Below are positions 27,016 through 36,340 of a stretch of 64,000 bases of DNA, piece after piece. The notes under the pieces are model-generated. The model was not told the DNA's origin and ran no database searches. It saw only the letters and a program-made list of their open reading frames with translations. The position numbers and the translations under genes are program-made. Every line of letters begins with the position of its first letter. The first letter of the stretch is position 1. The stretch lies in assembly GCA_009846005.1 (NCBI GenBank), contig VXYL01000044.1:62001-126000 (forward strand). Reading direction: 5' to 3'. The DNA comes from Gammaproteobacteria bacterium. Its GTDB lineage: Bacteria; Pseudomonadota; Gammaproteobacteria; Pseudomonadales; Azotimanducaceae.

Positions 27016-28278
27016 TCAGCGGGTCGCGAGCTTCCCGAAGACCTCGGCGTCGTGTTCGCCGAGTCTAGGGGCCCGGCGCGAGATCGCCCAAGGGCTCGCC
27101 TTGAAGACATATGGCGCTCCGGGATACACAACCGCACCGGCTCGGTCGTCGTGGTGCACCGGGACATGGAACCCGCGCGCTCTGAAGTGGGGATCCTCGA
27201 ACGCTTCGTCCGGCGAGTTGACGACGCCGACCGCCAAGCCCGCGCGCTGGCAACCCGTGAAGAAATCCTGGGCCGAGACCTTCGATGCGATGAGCCGCAG
27301 CGCCTCGCGTCCCGCGCCGAAGATCGCCGTGACCTCGTCGTCGCGGCCGATCTTCGCCAAGTCGAACGGGCCCTCCCAATTAGCGCCCATCGTCAGGAAC
27401 ACCGCCTCCGGCAGTTCGGCTTCGAGACCGAGGTCCTCGAGCCATCCGAGGAGAGCGGCGAACTCGTGCGGCCGACGTGGCGGAACGCCTGTATTGGCGT
27501 GGCGGCCATCGGCGCATTCCTGTTGGGTCTCCCGGGATGGCGAAACCGAGGCGTGTCGCCCGGTCTGCCGCTGTACCGTCCTCTTCGAGACCAACCAGGT
27601 CGTGGTGGCCGCCTCGGTGGTGACGTTGCTGGCCGCCGTCATGCTCACGTCGATGAACTGACCCGAGCCGCCGACGCCTCGGTGCAGCAGGGCGGTGAGG
27701 ACCGACAGGACCGCGAAGTGGCTCGCCGTGTGGTAACCCTGCAGCGGACCGCGAATCGGCGGCAGCGTGTGGTCGTCGTAGCCACAGCTCCAAGGCGGCC
27801 CCGACGCCGCCATGAGCGTCAGATCCGTGTACGGCAAATCGCTCTTCGGATCGTTGCGTCCGTAGGGCGTGACCGCGACGTGCACCAGTTCGGGGCGGAT
27901 GCGTTTCAGGTCCTGGTAGTCGAGGCCCAGTTCGCCGAGCCGCCGTCGTGGTTCCGCTTCCAGCAGCACATCGGCCGTCGCCGCAAGCGCCCGGAACCGC
28001 TCGCGGCCTGCCGGCGCGTCCAGGTCGACGACGACCCCCCGCTTGCTGGTGTGGTAGTGCCACCAATAGAGGCTGCGGTCCTGCCCCGGCTCGTCGTCGA
28101 CAAACGGCGGGTAGTTGCGCGACGGATCGCCGCCCGGCGGTTCCACGAGTATCACGTCGGCGCCCATATCGGCGAGCAACTTGCCCGCCCAGGCGATCGG
28201 CGCCTGCGCCAACTCGACGACCCGCACGCCGGCGAGCGCGCCAAGGGGTTTGCCGGCGGTCTCGGGCGGCGAGGTCAC
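27016..28278 (-). CDS. CaiB/BaiF CoA-transferase, Asp-bearing type
   Basis: 420 aa class III CoA-transferase: VRVVELAQAPIAWAGKLLADMGADVILVEPPGG, DPKSDLPYTDLTLMAASG with the likely catalytic Asp, and RAGLAVGVVNSPDEAFEDPHF at the C-terminus. It is the Asp-bearing type, like the N-half of the 801-aa fusion. The GTG start overlaps the stop of the neighbouring CoA-transferase (GTGA), so the two are translated together and probably form a heteromeric enzyme. The acyl substrate is not known. Confidence 0.9.
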   Translation of the reverse strand: MTSPPETAGKPLGALAGVRVVELAQAPIAWAGKLLADMGADVILVEPPGGDPSRNYPPFVDDEPGQDRSLYWWHYHTSKRGVVVDLDAPAGRERFRALAATADVLLEAEPRRRLGELGLDYQDLKRIRPELVHVAVTPYGRNDPKSDLPYTDLTLMAASGPPWSCGYDDHTLPPIRGPLQGYHTASHFAVLSVLTALLHRGVGGSGQFIDVSMTAASNVTTEAATTTWLVSKRTVQRQTGRHASVSPSRETQQECADGRHANTGVPPRRPHEFAALLGWLEDLGLEAELPEAVFLTMGANWEGPFDLAKIGRDDEVTAIFGAGREALRLIASKVSAQDFFTGCQRAGLAVGVVNSPDEAFEDPHFRARGFHVPVHHDDRAGAVVYPGAPYVFKASPWAISRRAPRLGEHDAEVFGKLATR

Positions 28279-29510
28279 AACACGCCCTCCTCTTCCAGGC
28301 GGGCGACCTCCTCCGCACTGAGACCGAGCAGGCCGGTCAGCACGTCCACGTTGTGTTCGCCGAGACACGGACCGCCACGCGCAATGCTCCAGTCGGTCTC
28401 CGAGAAACGTACAGGCTGGCCATCCACACGGACGTCGCCCATTTCGGTGTGCGCAACGGTCGGCCAAAGACCGAAATCGGCGGTGCTGGCATCCACATCG
28501 ATGCGTTCCTCCGGCTTCATCACTGCGGACACGGGAACACCTGCCTCGCGCAGCAGCGTCTCCACGTCGAACTTGCTGCGGGGCCTCGTCCAAGCGCCAA
28601 CGAGTTGGTCAAGTTCGTCTTGGGCAACCAGTCGCGCGACCAGGTTCTCGTAGGCCGGCTCAGTGCACCACGACTCGCCCACGAGCTCTGCGAAGCGCCG
28701 CCAGTCGTCCTCGTCGCGGCAGGCGATGGCGACCCAGTCGTCATCCCCTTCGCACGGGTAGATGCCGTGGGGCGCCATTGGGGGCCATTGGTTCCGGTTG
28801 GCGTGGGGTTTCCCTTCCCGACGCGTCGGTCGACCGTTTACCGTCCAATCGAGGAGCGCCGGACCGTGCAGGGTCAGCGCCGCCTCCGTGCAGGCGAGGT
28901 CCACCCATTGGCCTTCGCCGGTACGCTGGCGATGGACAAGCGCCAGGAGGATCGCCATCGCCATGAAATAGGCACCGGTGTGGTCCATGTAGGAATAGCC
29001 CCAACCGGCGGGTTCGCGTCCCGGCAATCCGGACGTGAAGGTCAACCCGGAGACCGCCTGGACGATGGGACCCCAGGTCTTGAAACCGCTGTACGGGCCG
29101 GTGTGGCCGAACCCGCAGTTCGATACGTAGATGATGTCCGGCTTGATCTCTCTCAGCCGCTCGTACCCGAAGCCCCAGCGATCCATGACGCCCTTGGCGA
29201 AGTTCTCGCTCACCACGTCCGAGACCTCGATCAGTTGCTCGAGAATCCGTTTCGCCCTGGCAGTGCGGAGATTGAGTGTGATGCCGTACTTGCCGGCGTT
29301 ATGGTTGTTGAACGCGCCGCCCAAGTTGATGCCGCGCCGCTCGTCCACGAACGGTGGCGCGCCGCGCAGGATGTCCCATCGACCCCGGCGGACAGGGTCC
29401 TCGATGCGGATCACCTCGGCACCGAAGGATGCCAGCCACTTGGTGGCCCCCGCCCCGGCAAGCTGGCCGGTGAAATCGCATATGCGGAATGCGGAGAGCG
29501 CTTCGGCCAT
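28275..29510 (-). CDS. CaiB/BaiF CoA-transferase, Asp-lacking type
   Basis: 411 aa: FRICDFTGQLAGAGATKWLASFGAEVIRIEDP, IIYVSNCGFGHTGPYSGFKTWGPIVQAVSG and HRQRTGEGQWVDLACTEAALTL. At the usual catalytic Asp site it reads TWGPIVQ, like the C-half of the 801-aa fusion. It comes first in the operon and is coupled to the Asp-bearing partner downstream. ATG 29510 is chosen because family text begins there; a weak GGCAGAAG precedes it. Confidence 0.9.
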   Translation of the reverse strand: MAEALSAFRICDFTGQLAGAGATKWLASFGAEVIRIEDPVRRGRWDILRGAPPFVDERRGINLGGAFNNHNAGKYGITLNLRTARAKRILEQLIEVSDVVSENFAKGVMDRWGFGYERLREIKPDIIYVSNCGFGHTGPYSGFKTWGPIVQAVSGLTFTSGLPGREPAGWGYSYMDHTGAYFMAMAILLALVHRQRTGEGQWVDLACTEAALTLHGPALLDWTVNGRPTRREGKPHANRNQWPPMAPHGIYPCEGDDDWVAIACRDEDDWRRFAELVGESWCTEPAYENLVARLVAQDELDQLVGAWTRPRSKFDVETLLREAGVPVSAVMKPEERIDVDASTADFGLWPTVAHTEMGDVRVDGQPVRFSETDWSIARGGPCLGEHNVDVLTGLLGLSAEEVARLEEEGVL

Positions 29511-29535
29511 GCTTCTGCCCGTCGAAAAACGCACG

Positions 29536-29541
29536 AGTGTA
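29536..29541 (-). promoter_or_regulatory. Candidate -10 for the CoA-transferase pair
   Basis: TACACT on the minus strand, 25 bases before the ATG at 29510. No convincing -35. It shares a 118-base divergent gap with the promoter of the SDR gene. Confidence 0.3.
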
Positions 29542-29592
29542 GTCCGAACGATCGCTTCGGACACGCGCGGTGCCTATCGGGCCAAGGCGGTT

Positions 29593-29601
29593 TGCTAAGA
29601 T
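29593..29601 (+). promoter_or_regulatory. Candidate extended -10 (TGCTAAGAT)
   Basis: TG-C-TAAGAT ends 27 bases before the SDR ATG, followed by GAGGAGCC as ribosome site. It is the clearest case of the TGnTA pattern found upstream of several genes here. Confidence 0.45.
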
Positions 29602-29628
29602 GGTTCGCTTTCCTCGAGGAGCCTCCGA

Positions 29629-30729
29629 ATGACGCAAACCAGTGCCTCCGCCTCCCGAGCCATTTCCCCCGCCGACGGACCTGTCGCCGTAACCGGTGCG
29701 AGCGGCTACATCGGCTCTTGGATCGTTCTCGACCTGGTGGAGCAGGGCTACGCAGTGCGTTCGTGCGTTCGGGACGCCTCGCGAGCCGACAAGGTGGATC
29801 ACCTTCTGGCGCTCAACGACGCGGGGCTGCGCGGGCGGACTACGCTGCACGAGGGCGACATCTTCGACGCCGGCAGCTACGATGCCGCGTTCGACGGCTG
29901 CAGCACCGTCATCCACGCCGGCGCCGCCGTTGGCTACAACCGGGAAACGCCGCAGCAGGTCTACGACGGCTGTTTCACCGAGGTCCAGCACGTACTGGAC
30001 TCGGCACGCAAGTCGGGCACGCTGAAACGATTCGTGTTCACGAGTTCCTTTGCCGCGGTTGGCCATCCGCGCCCCGAAGGCTACGTCTTTACCGAGAAGG
30101 ACTGGTGCGGCGACAACGTCGACGGTTACCGGGGCGCATGGACCGAGGCGAACATCCCGAAGAACCGGGACATCGCCTACGCGATGGCCAAGGCACGGAC
30201 CGAGAAGATGCTCTACGCCGCTGCGGAAGAGGACGGCTCCTTCGACGCCATGGCGATCCTGCCGTTGCACGTCATCGGACCCCTCATGTGCGCAAACCAC
30301 GACCAGGGCTGGAGCTGGCAGAACTGTATCCGCTACATGCTGATGGGCAAGCCCTACAAAAAATCCCGGGGCGGACGCATGCTGTGGAACAACGTCGACG
30401 TGCGCGACACGGCCCGTGCGCACCGGCTGTGCGCCGAGAGCACGGTCGCGAAGAACGGCTCGCGCTACATCCTCTCCGCCAGCGACCGTTCGGGCGAACT
30501 GTTCACCTGGGAGTTGCAGGCAAGGCTCAAGGAACTCTTCCCGTCGATTGCCGAGGTGGGCGGCGAGGAAATGGCGGACGACAAGCCGGCGCAGAAGACC
30601 TACGACTCGCCGCGCTCGTACTGTCTGCTGGCGCAACAGGAACTGGGCCTTGACACCTACTCCATCGACGAAACCCTGAAGGCGACCGGCGACTCCTACT
30701 TCCGCCTCGGACTGCTCCCGGCATCATGA
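29629..30729 (+). CDS. Extended SDR, NAD(P)-dependent epimerase/reductase-like
   Basis: 366 aa. Rossmann motif VTGASGYIGSWIV at about residues 22-34, FTSSFAAVGHP with the catalytic Ser, and Tyr/Lys pair in YAMAKARTEKM. It resembles dihydroflavonol-reductase or 3-beta-HSD-type extended SDRs, which reduce ketones or epimerise sugars using NAD(P)H in the cytosol. The substrate is unknown. GAGGAGCC lies before the ATG. An MFS transporter gene starts eight bases downstream, so the two are likely co-transcribed. Confidence 0.88.
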   Translation: MTQTSASASRAISPADGPVAVTGASGYIGSWIVLDLVEQGYAVRSCVRDASRADKVDHLLALNDAGLRGRTTLHEGDIFDAGSYDAAFDGCSTVIHAGAAVGYNRETPQQVYDGCFTEVQHVLDSARKSGTLKRFVFTSSFAAVGHPRPEGYVFTEKDWCGDNVDGYRGAWTEANIPKNRDIAYAMAKARTEKMLYAAAEEDGSFDAMAILPLHVIGPLMCANHDQGWSWQNCIRYMLMGKPYKKSRGGRMLWNNVDVRDTARAHRLCAESTVAKNGSRYILSASDRSGELFTWELQARLKELFPSIAEVGGEEMADDKPAQKTYDSPRSYCLLAQQELGLDTYSIDETLKATGDSYFRLGLLPAS

Positions 30730-30736
30730 GTACCCC

Positions 30737-32098
30737 GTGAGCGCGGACCGACCCGGCCCGACGACCAGTCGCCGGGTCGGCCGCACCGCACGGCCCAGCA
30801 AACCGCCGTTCGATCCTCCGGACCGCGATGCCGAAGCCCGGGAGGTCGCGGAGCATCTGCGCCGCAACACGCTGATCCAGCTTGCCCACGGCCTGTTCGG
30901 GCAGACGGGCTTCCGGCTGGTCTCGGCGCCGACCTTCCTCCCCGCCTACCTGTTCATGCTCTCGGGATCGGACTTCGTCGTCGGCCTGGCGCGATCGCTG
31001 CAGGGGGCCGGCACGGTTGCCTCGCCGATGCTCGGTGCTTCCCTGATCGGTCACCGCAAGCGTTTCCTCGGCGTGACCCTCGCGTCGAGCGCGCTGATGC
31101 GGCTGCAGATTCTCGGCCTCGCGCTGGCCGGGTTCGTGCTGGGGGGAACGAGCGCGTCAACCGATTCGCCGGCAATCGCGGCTGTGGTGGCGATTACCGT
31201 GTTCCTCGCCTTGATGGGTTTCTTCCAAGGCGTCGCACAAGTCACGATGAACGCCTTGCGCGCGAAAGTGATCCCCATCAATCGGCGCGGCATCGTCAGC
31301 GGCGCCCGCCATTTCCTGGCTGGCTTAACGTCTGCCGGCGTCTCCTACGTGGCTGGCGCCTACATCATCGAAGCGAATGCGCTCGGCGACGGCTACGCCT
31401 CGGTGTTCCTGCTCGCCTTCGGAATCACCTGCATCGGCCTAGTCGCGCTGGCGCTGACGCACGAACCCACCGCAGTGAGCCTCCGGCCGCGGGCATCGAT
31501 GACGGAGACCTTCAAGGCGGTCGGTCCGATCCTCCGGGGCCAGCCGGCGTTTCGCCGGTTCTTCGTCGCCCGCGCGCTGGCCTCCTGCGGCAGCATGGCG
31601 CTGCCTTTCTACATTCTCTACGCAGGCACTCAGATAGAGCTGACCGGCGCGATACTCGGCTTGCTGACCACGGTCTGGATGCTGTCGTCAAGCACGGCAA
31701 ACCTAATCTGGGGCGCACTCGCGGACCGCTACGGCTACAAGGTGGTCATTGTCGCGACCCTGGCCTGCTGGGTCGCGTCGCACGTGCAACTGCTGTTCGT
31801 CGAGGATCTGCTCGGCGTCATCGTGTTCTACGTGCTGATGGGCTCGGCCTACGGCGGTTTCAGCCAGTCCGGACAGAACATGGTGCTGGAATTCGGTCGT
31901 CCCGCCGACATACCCATCCGGCTCGCAGCTTCCGGCTCCGCCGTCAATCTCGTCGGGGCCGTCGGACCTTTCATCGGGGGTCTCATGGTCGCTTCGACCG
32001 GCTACGTCGCTCTGTTCGGGACGACGGCGGCGCTGCAGGCGGTCGCGTTGGTCATCATCCTGGTCGCGGTGCCGGAACCCCGTTACGGCGCCCGATAG
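30737..32098 (+). CDS. MFS transporter
   Basis: 453 aa with a 50-residue cytosolic, Arg-rich N-terminus and about 12 TM helices (VVAITVFLALMGFFQGVAQV, GYASVFLLAFGITCIGLVAL, LTGAILGLLTTVWMLSSSTA, VVIVATLACWVASHVQLLFV, YGGFSQSGQNMVLEFG). It is a major-facilitator permease, but the usual GxxxDRxGRR loop is not obvious, so the subfamily is unclear. It could export or import the SDR substrate. The start is GTG. A TATCAT at 32118 lies in the gap to the next gene. Confidence 0.85.
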   Translation: MSADRPGPTTSRRVGRTARPSKPPFDPPDRDAEAREVAEHLRRNTLIQLAHGLFGQTGFRLVSAPTFLPAYLFMLSGSDFVVGLARSLQGAGTVASPMLGASLIGHRKRFLGVTLASSALMRLQILGLALAGFVLGGTSASTDSPAIAAVVAITVFLALMGFFQGVAQVTMNALRAKVIPINRRGIVSGARHFLAGLTSAGVSYVAGAYIIEANALGDGYASVFLLAFGITCIGLVALALTHEPTAVSLRPRASMTETFKAVGPILRGQPAFRRFFVARALASCGSMALPFYILYAGTQIELTGAILGLLTTVWMLSSSTANLIWGALADRYGYKVVIVATLACWVASHVQLLFVEDLLGVIVFYVLMGSAYGGFSQSGQNMVLEFGRPADIPIRLAASGSAVNLVGAVGPFIGGLMVASTGYVALFGTTAALQAVALVIILVAVPEPRYGAR

Positions 32099-32117
32099 TC
32101 GATGCCGTGTTTTTTCG

Positions 32118-32123
32118 TATCAT
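32118..32123 (+). promoter_or_regulatory. Candidate -10 TATCAT
   Basis: TATCAT lies 33 bases before the VOC gene ATG, inside the 58-base gap after the MFS gene. It could give the VOC/CoA-transferase pair its own promoter. No -35 is evident. Confidence 0.3.
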
Positions 32124-32156
32124 TTCCGCTGTGCCTGCAGCAATCGGAGACTAGCA

Positions 32157-32531
32157 ATGGCTGAAGACCAACGGCCCGCATTCGCGATCGGCCACATGCG
32201 ACTGGGGGTCGAGGACGTCCCCACCGCCTACAGCTTCTTCGTCCGGCACGGCATGCGGGGAATCCTCGAACGGGGCAACTTCGCCATCCTGGAACTCCGG
32301 GGCGGCACACATCTCATCCTCAATGAGGCCGAGGCGGCCATTCCGGAAGGCGAACGTGCGCCCTTCGACCTGATGGTGGACGACATCGACGAAGCGCACC
32401 GACGCTTCATCGAGGACGGCGCCGAGGCGACCACCATCGAACGCGGCAACATCCACGACTCCTTCGCCGTCAAGGGTCCTTCCGGCTATTCGATACCGAT
32501 CAACTCCTCCCACGTCGCCGGCATCGTTTGA
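32157..32531 (+). CDS. VOC superfamily protein
   Basis: 124 aa with two beta-alpha-beta-beta-beta modules (IGHMRLGVEDVPTAYSFFVRHGM; FDLMVDDIDEAHRRFIEDG) and an Asp/His-rich interior (RGNIHDSFAVKGPSGYSIPINSSH). It is shorter and less metal-like than glyoxalase I, so the reaction is uncertain. Its stop is immediately followed by the ATG of a CoA-transferase gene, which suggests the two act on the same acyl-CoA pathway. It is one of three VOC modules in the window. Confidence 0.82.
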   Translation: MAEDQRPAFAIGHMRLGVEDVPTAYSFFVRHGMRGILERGNFAILELRGGTHLILNEAEAAIPEGERAPFDLMVDDIDEAHRRFIEDGAEATTIERGNIHDSFAVKGPSGYSIPINSSHVAGIV

Positions 32532-33737
32532 ATGGCGGCGCATGTCTTCGACGGCCTGAAGGTCGTCGATGCCGCCAGCGTAATCGCCGCCCCTGCCGCG
32601 GCCATGATGCTCGCGGACTTCGGGGCGGACGTCGTCAAGATCGAGCGCCCGGGACGCGGCGACATGCTGCGTTCGCTATCGCCCGTCCAACCGCCGCACG
32701 AAAGGGGCAATGGCTGGTTCTGGCAAATGGACGCCCGCAACAAGCGCAGCTTGACCCTCGACCTCAAGACCGAGCGCGGCATGGAAGTCCTGCGGCGGCT
32801 GGTCGCCACATGCGACGTGTTCATCACCAACCAGCCCTACGACTCCCGGGAGGCGATGAAGCTCACCTACGAGGATCTGAAGCCCCTAAACCCCCAGATG
32901 ATCTACGCCTCGCTCACCGCCTACGGCGAACATGGCGCCGAGCGCAACCGCAAGAGCTTCGACCAACTGGCCTACTGGGCGCGTAGCGGGCTGATGGACC
33001 TGATGCGCGAAAGGGGCACGAAGCCAACCCAGGGACTGCCCGGCATGGGCGACCATCCCACCGGCGTTGCCCTCTATGCCGGCATCGTGACCGCCCTGCT
33101 CCGCCGCGAGCAGACGGGGGAAGGCGGCATGGTGCATACGTCGCTGCTTGCCAACGGCCTGTGGTCGGTGTCCGGCATTGCCGGCGCCGTGGTGGCGGGC
33201 GGCGACATGGAGAACTACCGCACAAGCCACGTGCAATCGGCCATGATGCGGGTCTACGAGGCCAGCGACGGACGCTGGCTGCAACTCAACATGGTGCGCA
33301 ACGAAGAACTCCTGGCGCGCCTATTCACCGCCATGGACGCCGCCCACATCCTCGCCGACGAACGCTTCGCGACGCCCCTGGACATGTGGCAAAACCGTGA
33401 CGCCCTAGGCGACGCTGTCGCCGAGATCATCGCCACGCGCACCTCGGACGAGTGGCTGGCAGCGTTCGGTTCTTTGGAAGTACCCGTCAACCGCGTAGCC
33501 GTAGTCGAGGAGACCGCCACCGACGAGCAAGTCCTTGCAAACGCCATGTCCGTCCGGCCCGAGGACGACGAAACCCAACTCCCTCGGGTCCTGACCCATC
33601 CCGTGAAGGCGACGAGCGTCCCGCCGGTCGCGGCGAAGCGCGCGCCACGCCTCGGAGAACACTCGAGGGAGATTCTCGTTGAACTCGGTTACGACACCCA
33701 AGCCATTCAAGGGATGGCAGAGGACGGCGTGATCTGA
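32532..33737 (+). CDS. CaiB/BaiF (class III) CoA-transferase, single unit
   Basis: 401 aa, one class III CoA-transferase unit: LKVVDAASVIAAPAAAMMLADFGADVVKIERPG, KSFDQLAYWARSGLMDLMRERG with an Asp in the FDQLAYW stretch, and GEHSREILVELGYD at the C-terminus. It begins the very next base after the VOC stop, so translation is coupled. It likely transfers CoA between short or medium acyl groups; the donor is not indicated. The next gene, a TonB receptor, starts 66 bases later. Confidence 0.9.
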   Translation: MAAHVFDGLKVVDAASVIAAPAAAMMLADFGADVVKIERPGRGDMLRSLSPVQPPHERGNGWFWQMDARNKRSLTLDLKTERGMEVLRRLVATCDVFITNQPYDSREAMKLTYEDLKPLNPQMIYASLTAYGEHGAERNRKSFDQLAYWARSGLMDLMRERGTKPTQGLPGMGDHPTGVALYAGIVTALLRREQTGEGGMVHTSLLANGLWSVSGIAGAVVAGGDMENYRTSHVQSAMMRVYEASDGRWLQLNMVRNEELLARLFTAMDAAHILADERFATPLDMWQNRDALGDAVAEIIATRTSDEWLAAFGSLEVPVNRVAVVEETATDEQVLANAMSVRPEDDETQLPRVLTHPVKATSVPPVAAKRAPRLGEHSREILVELGYDTQAIQGMAEDGVI

Positions 33738-33769
33738 TTCCGCGCCGTGCGGATTCACCAGCCTCGGCG

Positions 33770-33795
33770 CATAATGAGCCTACGAACATCGTAGG
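33770..33795 (+). promoter_or_regulatory. -10 candidate and perfect palindrome upstream of the TonB receptor gene
   Basis: CATAAT at 33770-33775 could be a -10 box. Directly downstream, CCTACGA and TCGTAGG (33779-33785 and 33789-33795) form a perfect 7-bp inverted repeat around ACA. The ATG is at 33804, so the palindrome lies at or just after the likely start of transcription. It could be an operator for a dimeric repressor or a short 5'-UTR hairpin. Confidence 0.4.
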
Positions 33796-33803
33796 GGAAT
33801 GAC

Positions 33804-36338
33804 ATGCGCATCATTCGAATGTTCGGTTCCCCGCTCGCCGGTTTGTTCGCGCTGGCTGTACCCGCGACGGCAGCAGAGGCTGGACCGGAAACCGCCGACG
33901 AAGGGCGGCTCGAGGAAGTGGTCGTGATCGGCAGCCGCGCACGTATCGAGGTTGAAGCCAACGAGCTGCCGGTTCCCGTGGATCTCTATCCCGAGACCGT
34001 TCTTGAACGCGCCGGCGAGGTGGACCTGGCCGCCGCCTTGACCAAGCTCGCGCCGTCGCTGAACTACTCGCGTACTTCCGTGGGCGACGGCGGATCGCTC
34101 AACCCGGCGACTTTGCGCGGGTTGAGTCCGGACCAGACCCTCGTGCTGATCAACGGCAAGCGCCGGCACACCATGGCCTGGGTGCGTGTGCTCGACGGCG
34201 TGATCGGCTGGGGCAGCGGCGGCACCGACCTTCGCGCCATCCCGTCGGCAGCACTCGCCCGGGTCGAGGTGCTGCGCGACGGCGCCGCCGCACAATACGG
34301 TTCCGATGCGATCGCCGGCATCATCAACCTCGTGCTCCGGGAGAATACGGGCGGCCAGATCACCGCCTATTTGACGGGTGCGGGCGATGGCGGTGGCGAA
34401 CGCGTCAGCCTTTCGTTCAACGGCGGCATCTCACTCGGCACCGCGGGATTCCTGAACGTTACGGGGGAGTGGCACGACGAGGAGGCCCTGCGGCGCAACG
34501 GCGGTAACGGCGGCAACGACCCCGACTTCCAGGACGAGCTCATCGTCGACAGCGCACCGAGGCACGATCTCGCCTCGCTGTTCTTCAACGCCGGGATCCC
34601 CGTCGGGCACACCGGCGAAATCTACGCCTTCGGCGGCCTTTCGAACCGCAAGGCGAGCTCCAGCGGCGCGTACCGGTTCCCGTACAACTACTGGGAGGGT
34701 CTCGAATCCGGCGATGCGACCTGGGACTTCGTCGTCCCGAATTTCATCAACTTCCACGAACGCAACACGCATCCGGTCTACCCCGACGGCTTCCTGCCCT
34801 ACGAGGAGTCGGACATCGAGGACCTCGCCATCGCCGGCGGCATGCGCAACGACGTGGCGGGCTGGGATCTCGACGTGAGCCTGACGTACGGCACCAACGA
34901 ATTCGCGTTCAGCGCCGCCAACACCATCAACGCCTCCATTGGCGCGCAGTACGTGGCCGACAATCCTGGCGCGGGCATCGCGGACATCATCGCCAACGCC
35001 GGTCCGCTGGGCGGCAAGAGCGGCAGCATCGAGTTCAACCAACTCTCTTTCAACGTCGACATCCAGCGCGAGATCGACAACGCAGGGGTTCGCGCCGTCG
35101 CTGCCGGATTCGAGCACCGCAGCGAAACCTATAGACAGAACGCCGGCGACACCGCCGCCTGGTCGTGCGGCCTGCCCCACGTCGGCGACTACGGCGCCTA
35201 CGCCGTCGGTCCCGACGGCAACCCCCTCGACGGCGTGGTCGCGGCCTGCGGATTCCAGGGCTATCCCGGATACAGTCCGACCAACGCCGAGTTGAGCGAC
35301 GACGACCGCAACAGCCAGTCCGCCTATCTCGAGGTCGAGTTCCAGCCCCTCGGGAACCTCGAAGTCTCGGCGGCGGTGCGCTTCGAGAACTACAGCGACG
35401 CCGGCGGCAACGCGACCGGCAAGGCGACCGCACGCCTGCCGATCACCGAGCGTTTCGCGCTTCGCGGTGCAGCCTCCAGCGGCTTCCGCGCACCGAGCCT
35501 TTCCCAACGCCGCTTCAATTCCATCCTGTTCGTCGGCAGCGAAACCGGCCTCACGACGGTGTTCTCGGCCAACGAGGGGCACCCCGTGGCCCGGGCGTTC
35601 GGCGTGGATTCGCTGGATCACGAGACGTCCGCGAACCTAAGCGGGGGCCTCGTGTACGCGAATGGCGACTTCGATCTCACGGTGGACGCCTACCGTACCG
35701 ATATCGACAGCCGGATCGTCCGTTCCAAGGGCATTGGCTGTACCGGCGTCGCCGCTTGCGATGCGGCCGGGGTGGCCACGGCGGCCCTCTTCTTGAACGG
35801 CGTAGACACCGAGACCCAAGGCATCGACATACGGGCGCGGTGGCAAACCACGCTCGCCGATGGCCTGCTGTGGCTCTCCGCCAACGCGCACTCCAACGAA
35901 ACGGAGATCACGGGCCGGCGAAAGCCCGCAGGTGCCCCCGCCAATCTCACCTTCGACGACTACTACGGGGGTTGGGCGGCCCAACTCTTGGTGGAAGGCC
36001 AACCCAAGCACCAAGCCAACGTGACAGCTGAATGGGAACGCGGCGGCCTAGGTCTCCTCGGCCGCGTGAACTACTACGGCGAAACAACCCAGAACCCCGT
36101 CGATACGGGTACGGTCACAATCGAAGCGGCGAGTACGGTCGACCTTGAAGCCCGGTCCGCAGTCGGCAGGGTAGACTTCTCGCTAGGCATCAACAACGCG
36201 TTCGACGAACTGCCCACCGAACTCGCCAAGACCCATTTGTCGAACATCCTCTGGGGTGTCCGGTACCCGGTGGACACGCCCTTCGGGATCGCCGGGCGGT
36301 TCGCCTATCTGCGCGCGAGCTACAAATTCGGGGAGTAA
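33804..36338 (+). CDS. TonB-dependent outer-membrane receptor
   Basis: 844 aa. Signal peptide at about residues 1-23 (AGLFALAVPATAAEA), TonB-box-like segment GRLEEVVVIGS, plug domain to about residue 200 with LRGLSPDQTLVLINGKRRH and RVEVLRDGAAAQYGSDAIAGIINLVL, then a long beta barrel. Such receptors import bulky or scarce compounds such as siderophores, B12 or glycans using TonB/ExbB/ExbD energy. The final residues read YLRASYKFGE, ending in Glu rather than the usual Phe or Trp. An ankyrin gene follows after two bases, so the two are likely co-expressed. The ligand is unknown. Confidence 0.92.
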   Translation: MRIIRMFGSPLAGLFALAVPATAAEAGPETADEGRLEEVVVIGSRARIEVEANELPVPVDLYPETVLERAGEVDLAAALTKLAPSLNYSRTSVGDGGSLNPATLRGLSPDQTLVLINGKRRHTMAWVRVLDGVIGWGSGGTDLRAIPSAALARVEVLRDGAAAQYGSDAIAGIINLVLRENTGGQITAYLTGAGDGGGERVSLSFNGGISLGTAGFLNVTGEWHDEEALRRNGGNGGNDPDFQDELIVDSAPRHDLASLFFNAGIPVGHTGEIYAFGGLSNRKASSSGAYRFPYNYWEGLESGDATWDFVVPNFINFHERNTHPVYPDGFLPYEESDIEDLAIAGGMRNDVAGWDLDVSLTYGTNEFAFSAANTINASIGAQYVADNPGAGIADIIANAGPLGGKSGSIEFNQLSFNVDIQREIDNAGVRAVAAGFEHRSETYRQNAGDTAAWSCGLPHVGDYGAYAVGPDGNPLDGVVAACGFQGYPGYSPTNAELSDDDRNSQSAYLEVEFQPLGNLEVSAAVRFENYSDAGGNATGKATARLPITERFALRGAASSGFRAPSLSQRRFNSILFVGSETGLTTVFSANEGHPVARAFGVDSLDHETSANLSGGLVYANGDFDLTVDAYRTDIDSRIVRSKGIGCTGVAACDAAGVATAALFLNGVDTETQGIDIRARWQTTLADGLLWLSANAHSNETEITGRRKPAGAPANLTFDDYYGGWAAQLLVEGQPKHQANVTAEWERGGLGLLGRVNYYGETTQNPVDTGTVTIEAASTVDLEARSAVGRVDFSLGINNAFDELPTELAKTHLSNILWGVRYPVDTPFGIAGRFAYLRASYKFGE

Positions 36339-36340
36339 GC

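Noticed and set aside
27948-30653. A 901-codon plus-strand open frame across the CoA-transferase pair and the SDR gene
   Set aside because: It runs antisense to two well-supported CoA-transferases and then through the SDR gene in another frame; its translation is Arg/Pro/Ala-rich with no domain. Such frames are usual shadows in high-GC DNA.
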